In this document: one piece after another, positions 1 through 5,575 of the stretch | Numbering within the stretch: position 1 is the stretch's first letter | Layout of the letters: each line of letters starts with the position of its first letter | Assembly: GCA_013329135.1 (NCBI GenBank) | Contig: DUKU01000012.1 | Coordinates: 4,611-10,229 of the forward strand | Length of the DNA stretch: 5,619 bases | Source of the DNA: Thermoplasmata archaeon | GTDB lineage: Archaea; Thermoplasmatota; Thermoplasmata; UBA10834 | Direction: 5' to 3' | Notes under the pieces: model-generated | Seen by the model: only the letters and a program-made list of their open reading frames with translations | What the model was told of the DNA's origin: nothing | Databases searched by the model: none | Made by a program: the position numbers and the translations under genes

Positions 1-99
1 CTTCTGGTGAAGGTCAGGTTCCCGAAGAACGTGCGGCGGGTGGAGATTGGCGTCGACGAGGGCAAGGGCCAAGGCGTCTGGACCTCCAGGGATCTGTGA
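1..99 (+). CDS. C-terminal fragment, probable QueD / 6-pyruvoyl-tetrahydropterin synthase family
   Basis: The window opens inside a reading frame (frame 1) that ends with TGA at 97-99, leaving 32 residues of a C-terminus. The visible end contains VRRVEIGVDEGKGQGVW. This resembles the last beta strand of 6-carboxy/6-pyruvoyl-tetrahydropterin synthases, where a V-x-V-x-E-G/T stretch precedes an aromatic residue near the C-terminus. The catalytic Cys/His residues would lie outside the window. The main support is context: the next two genes are queC and queE, and QueD supplies the substrate of QueE (6-carboxy-5,6,7,8-tetrahydropterin). The stop lies 17 bases before the queC start, so the genes are probably co-transcribed. 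The identity is an inference from a short tail and from neighbours; another protein cannot be excluded. Confidence 0.5.
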   Translation, partial: LLVKVRFPKNVRRVEIGVDEGKGQGVWTSRDL

Positions 100-103
100 C
101 CTC

Positions 104-110
104 GGGGTGA
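104..110 (+). promoter_or_regulatory. Ribosome binding site of queC
   Basis: GGGGTGA matches the archaeal anti-Shine-Dalgarno complement (GGAGGTGA) except at one position. It ends six bases before the ATG at 117. It selects ATG 117 over the out-of-frame ATG at 112. It lies in the 17-base gap after the upstream stop, which suggests translation of an internal operon gene. Confidence 0.7.
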
Positions 111-116
111 CATGGG

Positions 117-803
117 ATGTCCAAGGCGGTTGTACTGCTCTCTGGTGGGCTGGACTCGTCAACGGTGCTCGCGCTCGCCAAGGCGCAAGGGCACGATATC
201 GTCGCGCTCACATTCGACTACGGCCAGAGGCACGACAAGGAGATAGACAGTGCCAGGGCCGTCGCAGAGGCGATGGGTGCGACCGAGCACATAGTGCTCT
301 CCCTGCCTCTCGGACCGCTTCTGGATAGTTCTCTCACCAGGGCTGGCGCCGCCGTCCCCGAGGGGAGGTCGAAGAGCGACATGTCCTCTGGCATCCCGAG
401 CACCTACGTGCCGTCCAGGAACATCATATTCCTCAGCGTCGCCGCATCCATCGCCGAGAGCATCGGGGCGGGTTCGGTGTTCATCGCGGCCAACGCCGTG
501 GACTTCAGCGGATACCCTGACTGCACACCCGAGTTCCTGGATGCGTTCCAGGCTATGCTCCGGGTTGGCACCAAGGCCGGCAAGGAGGGGCGGTCCATCA
601 TGGTCGAGGCCCCCGTGATTGGCATGACGAAGGCGGAGATCGTGCGCGAGGCGGTGAGGCTGCATGTCCCCCTGGATCTCACGTGGAGCTGCTACAAGGG
701 CGGGGAGAGGGCTTGCGGCAGGTGCGACTCCTGCCTGCTCAGGTTGGATGGTTTCAGGCAGGCTGGCGTCGAGGACCCGCTGGAGTACGAGGTGGGAAGA
801 TGA
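117..803 (+). CDS. queC: 7-cyano-7-deazaguanine (preQ0) synthase QueC
   Basis: QueC converts 7-carboxy-7-deazaguanine to preQ0 in the cytoplasm, using ATP and ammonia. In archaea preQ0 is the base inserted at tRNA G15 on the way to archaeosine. The 228-residue protein is close to the family's usual length (about 220-230). It begins with the PP-loop ATP-binding motif SGGLDS at residues 9-14. Other conserved elements are DYGQRH at 34-39, STYVPSRN at 95-102 and SGYPDCT at 131-137. The C-terminal zinc site is complete: Cys192, Cys200, Cys203 and Cys206 in a C-x7-C-x2-C-x2-C pattern. The ATG at 117 is preceded by a well-placed GGGGTGA, and the PP-loop sits at the expected distance from it. The stop overlaps the queE start (ATGA), indicating translational coupling. 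No residue expected for activity is missing. Confidence 0.97.
   Translation: MSKAVVLLSGGLDSSTVLALAKAQGHDIVALTFDYGQRHDKEIDSARAVAEAMGATEHIVLSLPLGPLLDSSLTRAGAAVPEGRSKSDMSSGIPSTYVPSRNIIFLSVAASIAESIGAGSVFIAANAVDFSGYPDCTPEFLDAFQAMLRVGTKAGKEGRSIMVEAPVIGMTKAEIVREAVRLHVPLDLTWSCYKGGERACGRCDSCLLRLDGFRQAGVEDPLEYEVGR
789..794 (+). promoter_or_regulatory. Ribosome binding site of queE, inside the queC 3' end
   Basis: GAGGTG is a full match to the core of the archaeal Shine-Dalgarno sequence and lies five bases before the ATG at 800. It is embedded in the last codons of queC. It fixes the queE start at 800 rather than at the further upstream in-frame ATG at 683, which would overlap queC extensively. Confidence 0.8.
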
Positions 804-1429
804 AGGTGTACTCGATCTTCAAGTCGATCCAGGGCGAGGGACGGACCATGGGCGCCCCAACGACCTTTGTGCGGACATCCGGCTGCCCGCTCAGGTGCAC
901 TTACTGCGACACGAAGCAGGCATACGACGAGGGCACCATGATGGATATTGAGACGATCATGACGGCTGTCAAGAAGCACGGCGCGAAGCATGTGTGCCTC
1001 ACGGGTGGTGAGCCGCTCATGCAGAGGGACGCGCCCAAGCTGATCAAGAGGCTCCTCGAAGAGGGGTACAATGTCGTGGTCGAGACGAACGGTGCGATGC
1101 CCCTGGACGACATGCCTTGCGACGAGTCACTCACCATAAGCATGGATATCAAGTGCCCCTCGTCGGGCGAGTCTGACAAGATGCTCTTCTCGAACCTGGA
1201 GATGCTCGGACCCACGGACCAGCTCAAGTTCGTCGTCTCGGGCGAGGCGGACTATGAGTACGCGAAGGAGGTCATCCGGGAGCATCCCGCCAAATGCGAC
1301 ATCATAGTCACGCCCGTCGGAGGGGTCGACCTCAAGTGGCTCGCGGAGGCCGTCCTCAAGGACAAGCTGGACGTCCGTGTGATGCCTCAGCTGCACAAGA
1401 TCATCTGGGGCGATGAGGACAACAGGTGA
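800..1429 (+). CDS. queE: 7-carboxy-7-deazaguanine synthase QueE (radical SAM)
   Basis: QueE is a radical S-adenosylmethionine enzyme that rearranges 6-carboxytetrahydropterin to 7-carboxy-7-deazaguanine, the substrate of QueC encoded just upstream. The protein is 209 residues, within the compact range of the family. It starts MKVYSIFKSIQGEG, the family's N-terminal strand and substrate loop. The cluster motif follows as Cys29-x3-Cys33-x2-Cys36, the standard CxxxCxxC that binds a 4Fe-4S cluster. TGGEP at 68-72 is the SAM-contacting GGE motif. TNG at 96-98, MDIKCPSSGE at 115-124, LKFVV at 142-146 and a C-terminal PQLHKIIWG at 196-204 also fit QueE. The ATG overlaps the queC stop in ATGA and has a strong GAGGTG site, so the pair is translationally coupled. 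Its stop is only three bases from the stop of the opposing thrS gene, leaving no room for a dedicated intergenic terminator. Confidence 0.97.
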   Translation: MKVYSIFKSIQGEGRTMGAPTTFVRTSGCPLRCTYCDTKQAYDEGTMMDIETIMTAVKKHGAKHVCLTGGEPLMQRDAPKLIKRLLEEGYNVVVETNGAMPLDDMPCDESLTISMDIKCPSSGESDKMLFSNLEMLGPTDQLKFVVSGEADYEYAKEVIREHPAKCDIIVTPVGGVDLKWLAEAVLKDKLDVRVMPQLHKIIWGDEDNR

Positions 1430-1432
1430 GCC

Positions 1433-3271
1433 TCAGCCCCTGAACACAGGCCTCTTGGAGAGCATCCTCGGCAGCGGGAGCCTAGCCGTGGGATATCCCT
1501 TGGTCAAGCGCTCGATCTCCTCTGTGATCTCGACCTTGGTCATGTGCTTGACCTCTCCGGAGCGGTGCCTCACTGGTATCTTCTCCGAGGCCCGTTCCTT
1601 CTCACCAAGGACGATTATCATCGGGATCCATTCCATCTCCGCGTTCCTGATCTTCTTCCCGACCTTGTCGTCGGAGTCGTCGATGTCCACCCTTCCCTTG
1701 ATGGAGTCGGCGAGCGTGGTGCAGTCCTGGACGAACTCATGGCTCACGGGGATGAGTCTGACCTGGGTCGGCGACAGCCAGAACGGCAGGCTGGGCTTCT
1801 CGTGTTTGAGAGCCTCCTCGAGCAGGACATACATCCAGCGTTCGATTGAGCCGATGGATGAGTGTGTGATGATGCAGCCACGCTTCTTGCCCTCGGCGTC
1901 GGTGTAGACGATCCCGTACCTCTCGGCGTCCTCGACGTCCAGCTGGACCGTGCTCAACTGAACGGCCCCGCCGACTGAGTCGATGCCCTGGAACTCGTGC
2001 TTCACGGCCCAGTAGTGCTTCATCTCGGACAGGACCTCGATGAGTGCCGGCTTCTTGGAGTACTTGAGCAGTTCGACGATGTTCTGCTTGTACTTGTCGT
2101 AGAACTCCTTGACGATCCGGAACGCTACCGTGTATTCCACGCCAGTGGCGTCCGCGAGGTCCCCGTAGCTCTTGTAGAGGAGCATGTACTCCTTCCAGCC
2201 GTCGTCGATGTCAGCGACGAAGCAGTGGACATCCGGCATGTGGAATGCACGGAGCCGCTTGAGGCCTGTGAGCTCGCCCCTCTGCTCCAGCCTGAAGCTC
2301 TTGGAGAACTCGTAGACTCTGAGCGGGAGGTTCTTGTAGCTGATCGTGGCCCCCTTCAGCATCCGGAACAGACCGAAGTCTCCGGCGAACCTGAGGACGA
2401 ACTCCCTCTTCTCGTCCGTCTTGAGCGTGTAGTGCCTCTCGTGGAACGACATGCCCTGGCTCCTGATATCGGGCATGGACCAATCGTACAGGATGGGCGT
2501 GTCTATCTGGACCGCGCCGATCCTGTCGAGCGCGATCTCCTCGGCCCAGCTCTCGAGGAGGCTGAATATGAGATGCCCCTTGGGGTACATCCTGAAATGG
2601 CCTCTGTCGCTCGCCTCCTCGTAGTCCACGAGCTCGAGCCTCTGCATGGCTTTGATTGACGGGGGCTCGATGCCCTTGGACCTCCCGACCTCCTCGGATA
2701 TGATGAATGTCTTGAGGGACGGGTAATCGTCCAGGAACTTCATGGAATCGATGTTCTTGAGGTCCAACCGGATCTCCTCGCCGTCGGGTGTGAGGATGAA
2801 GAAGTCGCTCCTGATCTTCTCGACGACTTCCTCCCTGGTTTTCTTCTGCCCGGCATCGAACTCCCGGGAAAGCTCTGAGAGCGGGTGGCCTTTGCACTTG
2901 ATCTCGAAGCCCTTGTACCATCCGAAGGGGGACCTGTGGACGTCCATCCCTTTGGACGATATCGCGGCCTCCGTGGCCTTGAGCACAGCGATAGCCTGGT
3001 CTGGCCTTGCCAGGTCCGAGCTCAGGTGCGCATAGGGGTAGAGGACGACGCTCCTGGCCTCCACCTTGGAGAATACCTCCGCGATGTCGGTCGCCGCGAC
3101 CTCGGCGATTGCATCCGCATTGTCGTCCGATGATTCGACCGTCGTGAATACGACAAGGGGCTCCTGGAACGTGTGCTTCCTGGGAGCGCCGGCTGGGATC
3201 TCCTCCGCCATCTTCGTGGGATCCTTGACTTCGTACTCGAATTTGTCCGCGTGGATGATGAGGACCCTCAA
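1433..3271 (-). CDS. thrS: Threonyl-tRNA synthetase, archaeal type with N-terminal editing domain
   Basis: This enzyme charges tRNA-Thr with threonine. Read from TTG 3271 it has 612 residues, the usual archaeal ThrRS size. Residues 1 to about 145 form the archaeal editing domain (start RVLIIHADKFEYEV; YPYAHLSSDL at 78-87), related to D-aminoacyl-tRNA deacylases and known in the family to remove mischarged serine. The class II catalytic core follows: a motif 1 region around Pro259, motif 2 from FRLEQRGELTGLKRLRAF at 326-343, and motif 3 GSIERW at 474-479 with Arg478. An anticodon-binding domain occupies about 500-600, and the C-terminus LSKRPVF is typical. Two zinc-ligand histidines are present (His349, His470), but the expected Cys position appears to be Asp298. 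The frame stays open to 3445; codons upstream of TTG lack homology and cross a TATA-like box. An ATG at 3301 is the alternative start (622 residues). Confidence 0.96.
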   Translation of the reverse strand: MRVLIIHADKFEYEVKDPTKMAEEIPAGAPRKHTFQEPLVVFTTVESSDDNADAIAEVAATDIAEVFSKVEARSVVLYPYAHLSSDLARPDQAIAVLKATEAAISSKGMDVHRSPFGWYKGFEIKCKGHPLSELSREFDAGQKKTREEVVEKIRSDFFILTPDGEEIRLDLKNIDSMKFLDDYPSLKTFIISEEVGRSKGIEPPSIKAMQRLELVDYEEASDRGHFRMYPKGHLIFSLLESWAEEIALDRIGAVQIDTPILYDWSMPDIRSQGMSFHERHYTLKTDEKREFVLRFAGDFGLFRMLKGATISYKNLPLRVYEFSKSFRLEQRGELTGLKRLRAFHMPDVHCFVADIDDGWKEYMLLYKSYGDLADATGVEYTVAFRIVKEFYDKYKQNIVELLKYSKKPALIEVLSEMKHYWAVKHEFQGIDSVGGAVQLSTVQLDVEDAERYGIVYTDAEGKKRGCIITHSSIGSIERWMYVLLEEALKHEKPSLPFWLSPTQVRLIPVSHEFVQDCTTLADSIKGRVDIDDSDDKVGKKIRNAEMEWIPMIIVLGEKERASEKIPVRHRSGEVKHMTKVEITEEIERLTKGYPTARLPLPRMLSKRPVFRG

Positions 3272-3300
3272 CTTAACCGCCGTTGAAATGACGGGACACA

Positions 3301-3308
3301 TATTAAAA
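3301..3308 (-). promoter_or_regulatory. TATA box of thrS
   Basis: On the minus strand this reads TTTTAATA, a good archaeal TATA element. Its centre is about 34 bases upstream of the TTG at 3271, which puts the transcript start near 3279 and gives a leader of only about eight bases. A weak GGCGG (3277-3281) lies five bases before the TTG. The ATG at 3301 overlaps the box and would be upstream of the predicted transcript, which argues against it as the start. Inferred from sequence only. Confidence 0.55.
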
Positions 3309-3339
3309 GGATGCATGCCTCCCAGACCATTGCCACAGA

Positions 3340-3350
3340 GCGAAATATAC
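3340..3350 (+). promoter_or_regulatory. BRE/TATA element of the CorA-like gene
   Basis: GCGAAATATAC combines a purine-rich BRE-like start with an AAATATAC TATA element. Transcription would begin about 25 bases downstream, near 3372, leaving a leader of roughly 19 bases before ATG 3391. The thrS TATA box lies about 40 bases away on the other strand, so the 119-base gap 3272-3390 is a divergent promoter region. Confidence 0.5.
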
Positions 3351-3369
3351 ATGGCCGTGTGGCGATACA

Positions 3370-3381
3370 GGTCTCGGTCTC
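3370..3381 (+). repeat. Tandem GGTCTC duplication in the leader of the CorA-like gene
   Basis: GGTCTC occurs twice in direct succession, immediately around the predicted transcript start of the CorA-like gene. It is short and may be chance; no function is claimed. Confidence 0.3.
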
Positions 3382-3390
3382 TGATAGCAG

Positions 3391-4521
3391 ATGGGAGGCA
3401 CTCAGTTGCGGGACAGCGTCGAGTCGGGTCCACGGATGGGACCATCTGATACCAACAACCACGGGCACGAAGAAGTGCGGAAGGCGAAGGCCTACAAGGG
3501 GATATGTGTCGCCCTGCCCCACAAGGGCAAGCCTACAAAGATATTCGGCAACAGCCCGGCGGAGTTCATATCCACGCTCCAGGGTTCGAGCCTGGGCTGG
3601 GTCAACTTCACCACTGACGACCTGGAGAAGGACGGCACAGAGGTGGCCGTGAAGCTCGGGTTCAGCGACTCGCTGGTCTCGACCCTGCTCAAGGGGTACT
3701 ACGCCTCATTCGAGGACAGGGACACCGAGATGGGGATCATGGTCCCCGCCGTCAAGGTCTCCAAGCTGGATGTCAAAGCCTTCCCGCTCATCATACTGGT
3801 GCGCAAGGACCTCATCGTGACCATCCACAGCCGGAACGTGGAGAGGCTGGTCCTGTTCTCGAGGTATGCGGACGCCTTCCTGAGGAAGCTCCCGGAGGGC
3901 ATGTCCCTGAGCGACCGCCTCACCATGATGCTCGTCAGGATACTCGATGAGAACAACTCACACAACTTCGAGCACTTGAGGGAGATCGAGGAGCAGGCGG
4001 ACTCCATGGGTGAGCTCCTCCTGGACCCCGAGTCCCCCAGACTGGAGATAGGCAGGAAGATCTACCAGCTGAAGCACGCGCTCATCACCTATCTGAACAC
4101 ACTCTGGCGGACCGCGGATGTCCTCCACTCGCTCCGGTTCGGCGATGCCGAGCTCATCGCGGACAACCCCAAGACCCTGGCCAAGGTGGGCCTGCTCGTC
4201 GAGGATGTGAACCGCCAGATATCATTGAGCGAGCACATGTCCGAGGTCCTCGCCTCCGGCCTTGAGGTGCTGCAGGCCCTCTACAACAACCAGCTGCAGA
4301 CCCTTAACAACCGCATGACGATGACCATAACCTGGCTGACGATCCTGGGTACCGCGGTGCTGGTTCCGAACACCATCGCTACGGTCGTCGGTTCCCTCGG
4401 AGGGATGGATAGCAACATGCTGTTCTGGTACGGCGCGGTCCTAGTCCTCGCGACCGTGAACTCGACGTATCTGGCATACTGGTGGGTCAAGCGTTGGGTC
4501 AAGCTGCCCACGGACCGCTGA
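3391..4521 (+). CDS. CorA-family divalent cation transporter-like membrane protein, GMN motif absent
   Basis: This 376-residue protein has the CorA/MIT architecture: a cytoplasmic N-terminal alpha/beta domain (about 35-150), a long helical stalk (about 155-305) and two C-terminal membrane helices (about 310-336 and 343-365) ending in a basic tail, KRWVK. CorA proteins form pentameric channels for Mg2+ or other divalent cations. Family-like features include NNRMTMTITWLTILG at 306-320, the first membrane helix entry, and PNTIATVVG at 326-334, which aligns with the family's P-x-T-x-I-A-x-x-x-G. The GMN selectivity signature expected right after it is replaced by GSL (334-336) and a short loop, GGMDSN. 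Ion specificity therefore cannot be inferred, and a Zn2+ exporter-like or regulatory role is possible. The first 30 residues are hydrophilic and unconserved. ATG 3391 has no clear ribosome binding site, and ATG 3436 is an alternative start. Confidence 0.85.
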   Translation: MGGTQLRDSVESGPRMGPSDTNNHGHEEVRKAKAYKGICVALPHKGKPTKIFGNSPAEFISTLQGSSLGWVNFTTDDLEKDGTEVAVKLGFSDSLVSTLLKGYYASFEDRDTEMGIMVPAVKVSKLDVKAFPLIILVRKDLIVTIHSRNVERLVLFSRYADAFLRKLPEGMSLSDRLTMMLVRILDENNSHNFEHLREIEEQADSMGELLLDPESPRLEIGRKIYQLKHALITYLNTLWRTADVLHSLRFGDAELIADNPKTLAKVGLLVEDVNRQISLSEHMSEVLASGLEVLQALYNNQLQTLNNRMTMTITWLTILGTAVLVPNTIATVVGSLGGMDSNMLFWYGAVLVLATVNSTYLAYWWVKRWVKLPTDR

Positions 4522-4554
4522 CCCCGTATCGGTCTATGATTCGTCGCCGGAATT

Positions 4555-4566
4555 CTTTTTAACTAG
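4555..4566 (+). promoter_or_regulatory. TATA-like element of the ACT-domain gene, possibly also a T-tract terminator
   Basis: The T-rich run and following AACTAG (CTTTTTAACTAG in all) lie about 38 bases before the TTG at 4599, a suitable distance for a TATA box with a leader of about ten bases. The same run of five T residues (4556-4560) comes 35 bases after the stop of the CorA-like gene and could also serve as an archaeal oligo-T termination site. The two roles cannot be separated from sequence alone. Confidence 0.45.
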
Positions 4567-4585
4567 CTCAGGGCATAGGTACACC

Positions 4586-4590
4586 GAGGA
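4586..4590 (+). promoter_or_regulatory. Ribosome binding site supporting the TTG start of the ACT protein
   Basis: GAGGA lies eight bases before TTG 4599. The frame upstream contains no ATG, GTG or other TTG back to the in-frame stop TAA at 4560-4562, so TTG is the only usable start that keeps the first ACT strand intact. Confidence 0.5.
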
Positions 4591-4598
4591 CTGGAAAC

Positions 4599-4976
4599 TT
4601 GAAGGAATTCGATGTCTTCGTCCAGGACAAACCCGGAGAGCTGGCCAAGGTGTGTGAGCTCCTTGGGAACAACGGCGTGAACATCAAGGGCATCGCCAGC
4701 GAGCGAAACAACGCGAAGCCCCTGATAAGGGTCGTGACCGACGATGAGGCGACGGCCAAGGCCGCGCTGGCGAAATCTGGCATAGGGTACGATTTGAAGG
4801 ATGTCGTCTCGATCAGGCTACCGGACAAGCCCGGCGAGCTGGGCAAGATCGCCAAGAAACTGGCCAGGGCCATGGTCAACGTCGATTCCATCTACATCCT
4901 CGGGAAGGACGGCGGCCACACGGACATGATATTGACCGTCGACAACAAGAAGAAGGACGAAGAGGCTCTCAGGTAG
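4599..4976 (+). CDS. Stand-alone tandem ACT-domain protein
   Basis: The 125-residue protein consists almost entirely of two ACT-like units and has no attached enzyme. The duplication is visible directly: DKPGELAKVCELL at 10-22 recurs as DKPGELGKIAKKL at 77-89. Each copy is followed by a VN-containing beta strand (GVNIKGI at 26-32, MVNVDSI at 92-98). ACT domains are small beta-alpha-beta-beta-alpha-beta folds that commonly bind amino acids and allosterically control enzymes or transcription. Proteins of this size and layout occur widely in archaea, mostly uncharacterised; the ligand and partner here are unknown. The start is TTG. The gene has its own TATA-like element and no co-directional partner within 70 bases, so it is probably monocistronic. 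It converges with the regulator downstream, whose stop is 50 bases away. Confidence 0.88.
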   Translation: MKEFDVFVQDKPGELAKVCELLGNNGVNIKGIASERNNAKPLIRVVTDDEATAKAALAKSGIGYDLKDVVSIRLPDKPGELGKIAKKLARAMVNVDSIYILGKDGGHTDMILTVDNKKKDEEALR

Positions 4977-5026
4977 CCGCTGCTGGCCCCCTTCCCAGGG
5001 AAAGTCGTCTTATTCAACGCGGTGTC

Positions 5027-5407
5027 TCAGTCCAGGCTCTTGCCCCGCCTGACCAGGATCTCCTCGAGCAGGTTCCTCGCCTCCCGGACTTTGGCCAGCT
5101 CCTCATGGGAGAGGTCGAGTCTCAGGAGGTGTGACCAGACCTTCGAGAGGGCGTGGTACGACTCCCTTATCAGGTCCAGGTCCTCGTCTGCCAGAGATGG
5201 TTCCTCAGGTGGCTTCTCCTCCGTGAGCCTGTAGAGGGCGTTGCGGCCGATCTTGGTCCTCTTCACGACGCCCTTCCTCTCGAGTTTCTGTAGCGCCTGG
5301 GTCGCGCCGGATTGCGTGATCTTGAGTTCGGATGCCAAGAGGGTCGGGGAGTTGATCCCTCGCCTCAGTATGTCGACGATATGCTTCTCTCGGTCCGTCA
5401 GGGTCAT
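5027..5407 (-). CDS. Winged-helix (MarR/ArsR-like) transcriptional regulator
   Basis: The 126-residue protein has an N-terminal winged helix-turn-helix. Residues 4-16 form the first helix, LLASELKITQSGATQALQKL (23-42) the helix-turn-helix, and KRTKIGRNALYRL at 49-61 the beta wing. A charged linker (EEKPPEEP) leads to an all-helical C-terminal half (about 73-120) with leucine-rich heptad-like spacing, probably for dimerisation. No cysteines are present, so a thiol- or metal-Cys sensing mechanism is unlikely. ATG 5407 is chosen because AGGTG at 5414-5418 lies six bases upstream on this strand. The in-frame GTG at 5416 falls inside that site, so a 129-residue form starting there is less likely. 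The target genes are unknown. The phased repeats in its own promoter suggest self-regulation, and the divergent gene at 5596 is another possible target. Confidence 0.85.
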   Translation of the reverse strand: MTLTDREKHIVDILRRGINSPTLLASELKITQSGATQALQKLERKGVVKRTKIGRNALYRLTEEKPPEEPSLADEDLDLIRESYHALSKVWSHLLRLDLSHEELAKVREARNLLEEILVRRGKSLD

Positions 5408-5413
5408 TCTAAG

Positions 5414-5418
5414 CACCT
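5414..5418 (-). promoter_or_regulatory. Ribosome binding site of the winged-helix regulator
   Basis: On the minus strand this is AGGTG, six bases before ATG 5407. It decides the start over GTG 5416. It also sits in the near-palindrome CACCTATAAGTG (5414-5425, 10 of 12 positions symmetric), so a protein binding there could cover the translation start region of the DNA. Confidence 0.6.
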
Positions 5419-5438
5419 ATAAGTGAAGTATTAGCACA

Positions 5439-5466
5439 TGCTTATGCGTACTTATGTTTGCTTATA
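5439..5466. repeat. Three CTTAT motifs at 10-base spacing
   Basis: CTTAT begins at 5441, 5451 and 5461. The extended units are TGCTTATG, TACTTATG and TGCTTATA. The spacing is close to one helical turn, which would put all copies on the same DNA face. An inverted copy, TAAGCA, lies at 5410-5415, and a related direct pair (TAAGCAC at 5410, TTAGCAC at 5431) is 21 bases apart. This is a candidate operator for the adjacent regulator. Confidence 0.55.
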
Positions 5467-5468
5467 TG
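5439..5468 (-). promoter_or_regulatory. Promoter/operator region of the winged-helix regulator
   Basis: On the minus strand CATATAAGCA (5459-5468) is a plausible TATA element. It would place the transcript start near 5438-5440 and give a leader of about 30 bases containing the ribosome binding site. The element overlaps the outermost of three CTTAT repeats, so a protein bound to the repeats would block TBP or the start site. This is an inference from position. Confidence 0.45.
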
Positions 5469-5562
5469 TTTCAGCTACAGGACCTGATGGTTCTAGCCGT
5501 ACAATATCGTTTCGGGTGAGGGCCAGTTGTTCTGAAGTCGTTCGCTTAACGGTTGCTGGAAT

Positions 5563-5575
5563 CCTTAACTTATTC
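5563..5575 (+). promoter_or_regulatory. TATA-like element of the gene starting at 5596
   Basis: CCTTAACTTATTC contains TTAACTTA centred near 5568, about 28 bases before ATG 5596. That spacing puts the transcript start almost on the ATG, as expected for a leaderless archaeal mRNA. No ribosome binding site precedes the ATG; instead there is a perfect GGGCGCCC palindrome at 5588-5595. Confidence 0.45.

Noticed and set aside
159..665. 168-codon open frame antisense to queC
   Set aside because: It lies wholly within queC, which is intact with its PP-loop and zinc site. The His/Arg-rich product has no family features.
683..799. N-terminal extension of queE from an upstream in-frame ATG
   Set aside because: It would overlap the zinc-binding end of queC and add 39 Arg/Gly-rich residues before the conserved MKVYSIF start. 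The GAGGTG site points to ATG 800.
1997..2659. Long open frame on the + strand (220 codons) inside thrS
   Set aside because: It is antisense to a complete ThrRS catalytic core with all class II motifs. The product is rich in Val, Leu, Glu and His, as expected from reading GC-rich codons backwards, and has no recognisable domain or ribosome binding site.
2211..2921. 236-codon open frame on the - strand, shifted relative to thrS
   Set aside because: It overlaps thrS on the same strand in another frame. Its Arg/Gly/Pro/Gln-rich composition is typical of a frame-shifted shadow, and thrS itself shows no break that would need it.
3309..3321. Palindrome AGGATGCATGCCT between the divergent promoters
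   Set aside because: Only three base pairs of the outer arms match, and ATGCAT alone is too short to be significant.
3272..3445. 58-residue N-terminal extension of thrS
   Set aside because: The codons cross both divergent promoter elements and the start of the CorA-like gene, and the residues do not resemble the ThrRS N-terminus.
4977..5026. Possible hairpin terminator (CTGG...CCAG) between the convergent ACT and regulator genes
   Set aside because: The stem is only four base pairs, with an eight-base loop and no T-tract following. That is too weak to call.
5486..5560. Possible tRNA or small RNA in the right intergenic region
   Set aside because: I looked for a GGTTCRA T-loop, an acceptor stem and a CCA-like end. 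GGTTGCTGGAATCC only loosely resembles a T-arm, and no cloverleaf pairs up.
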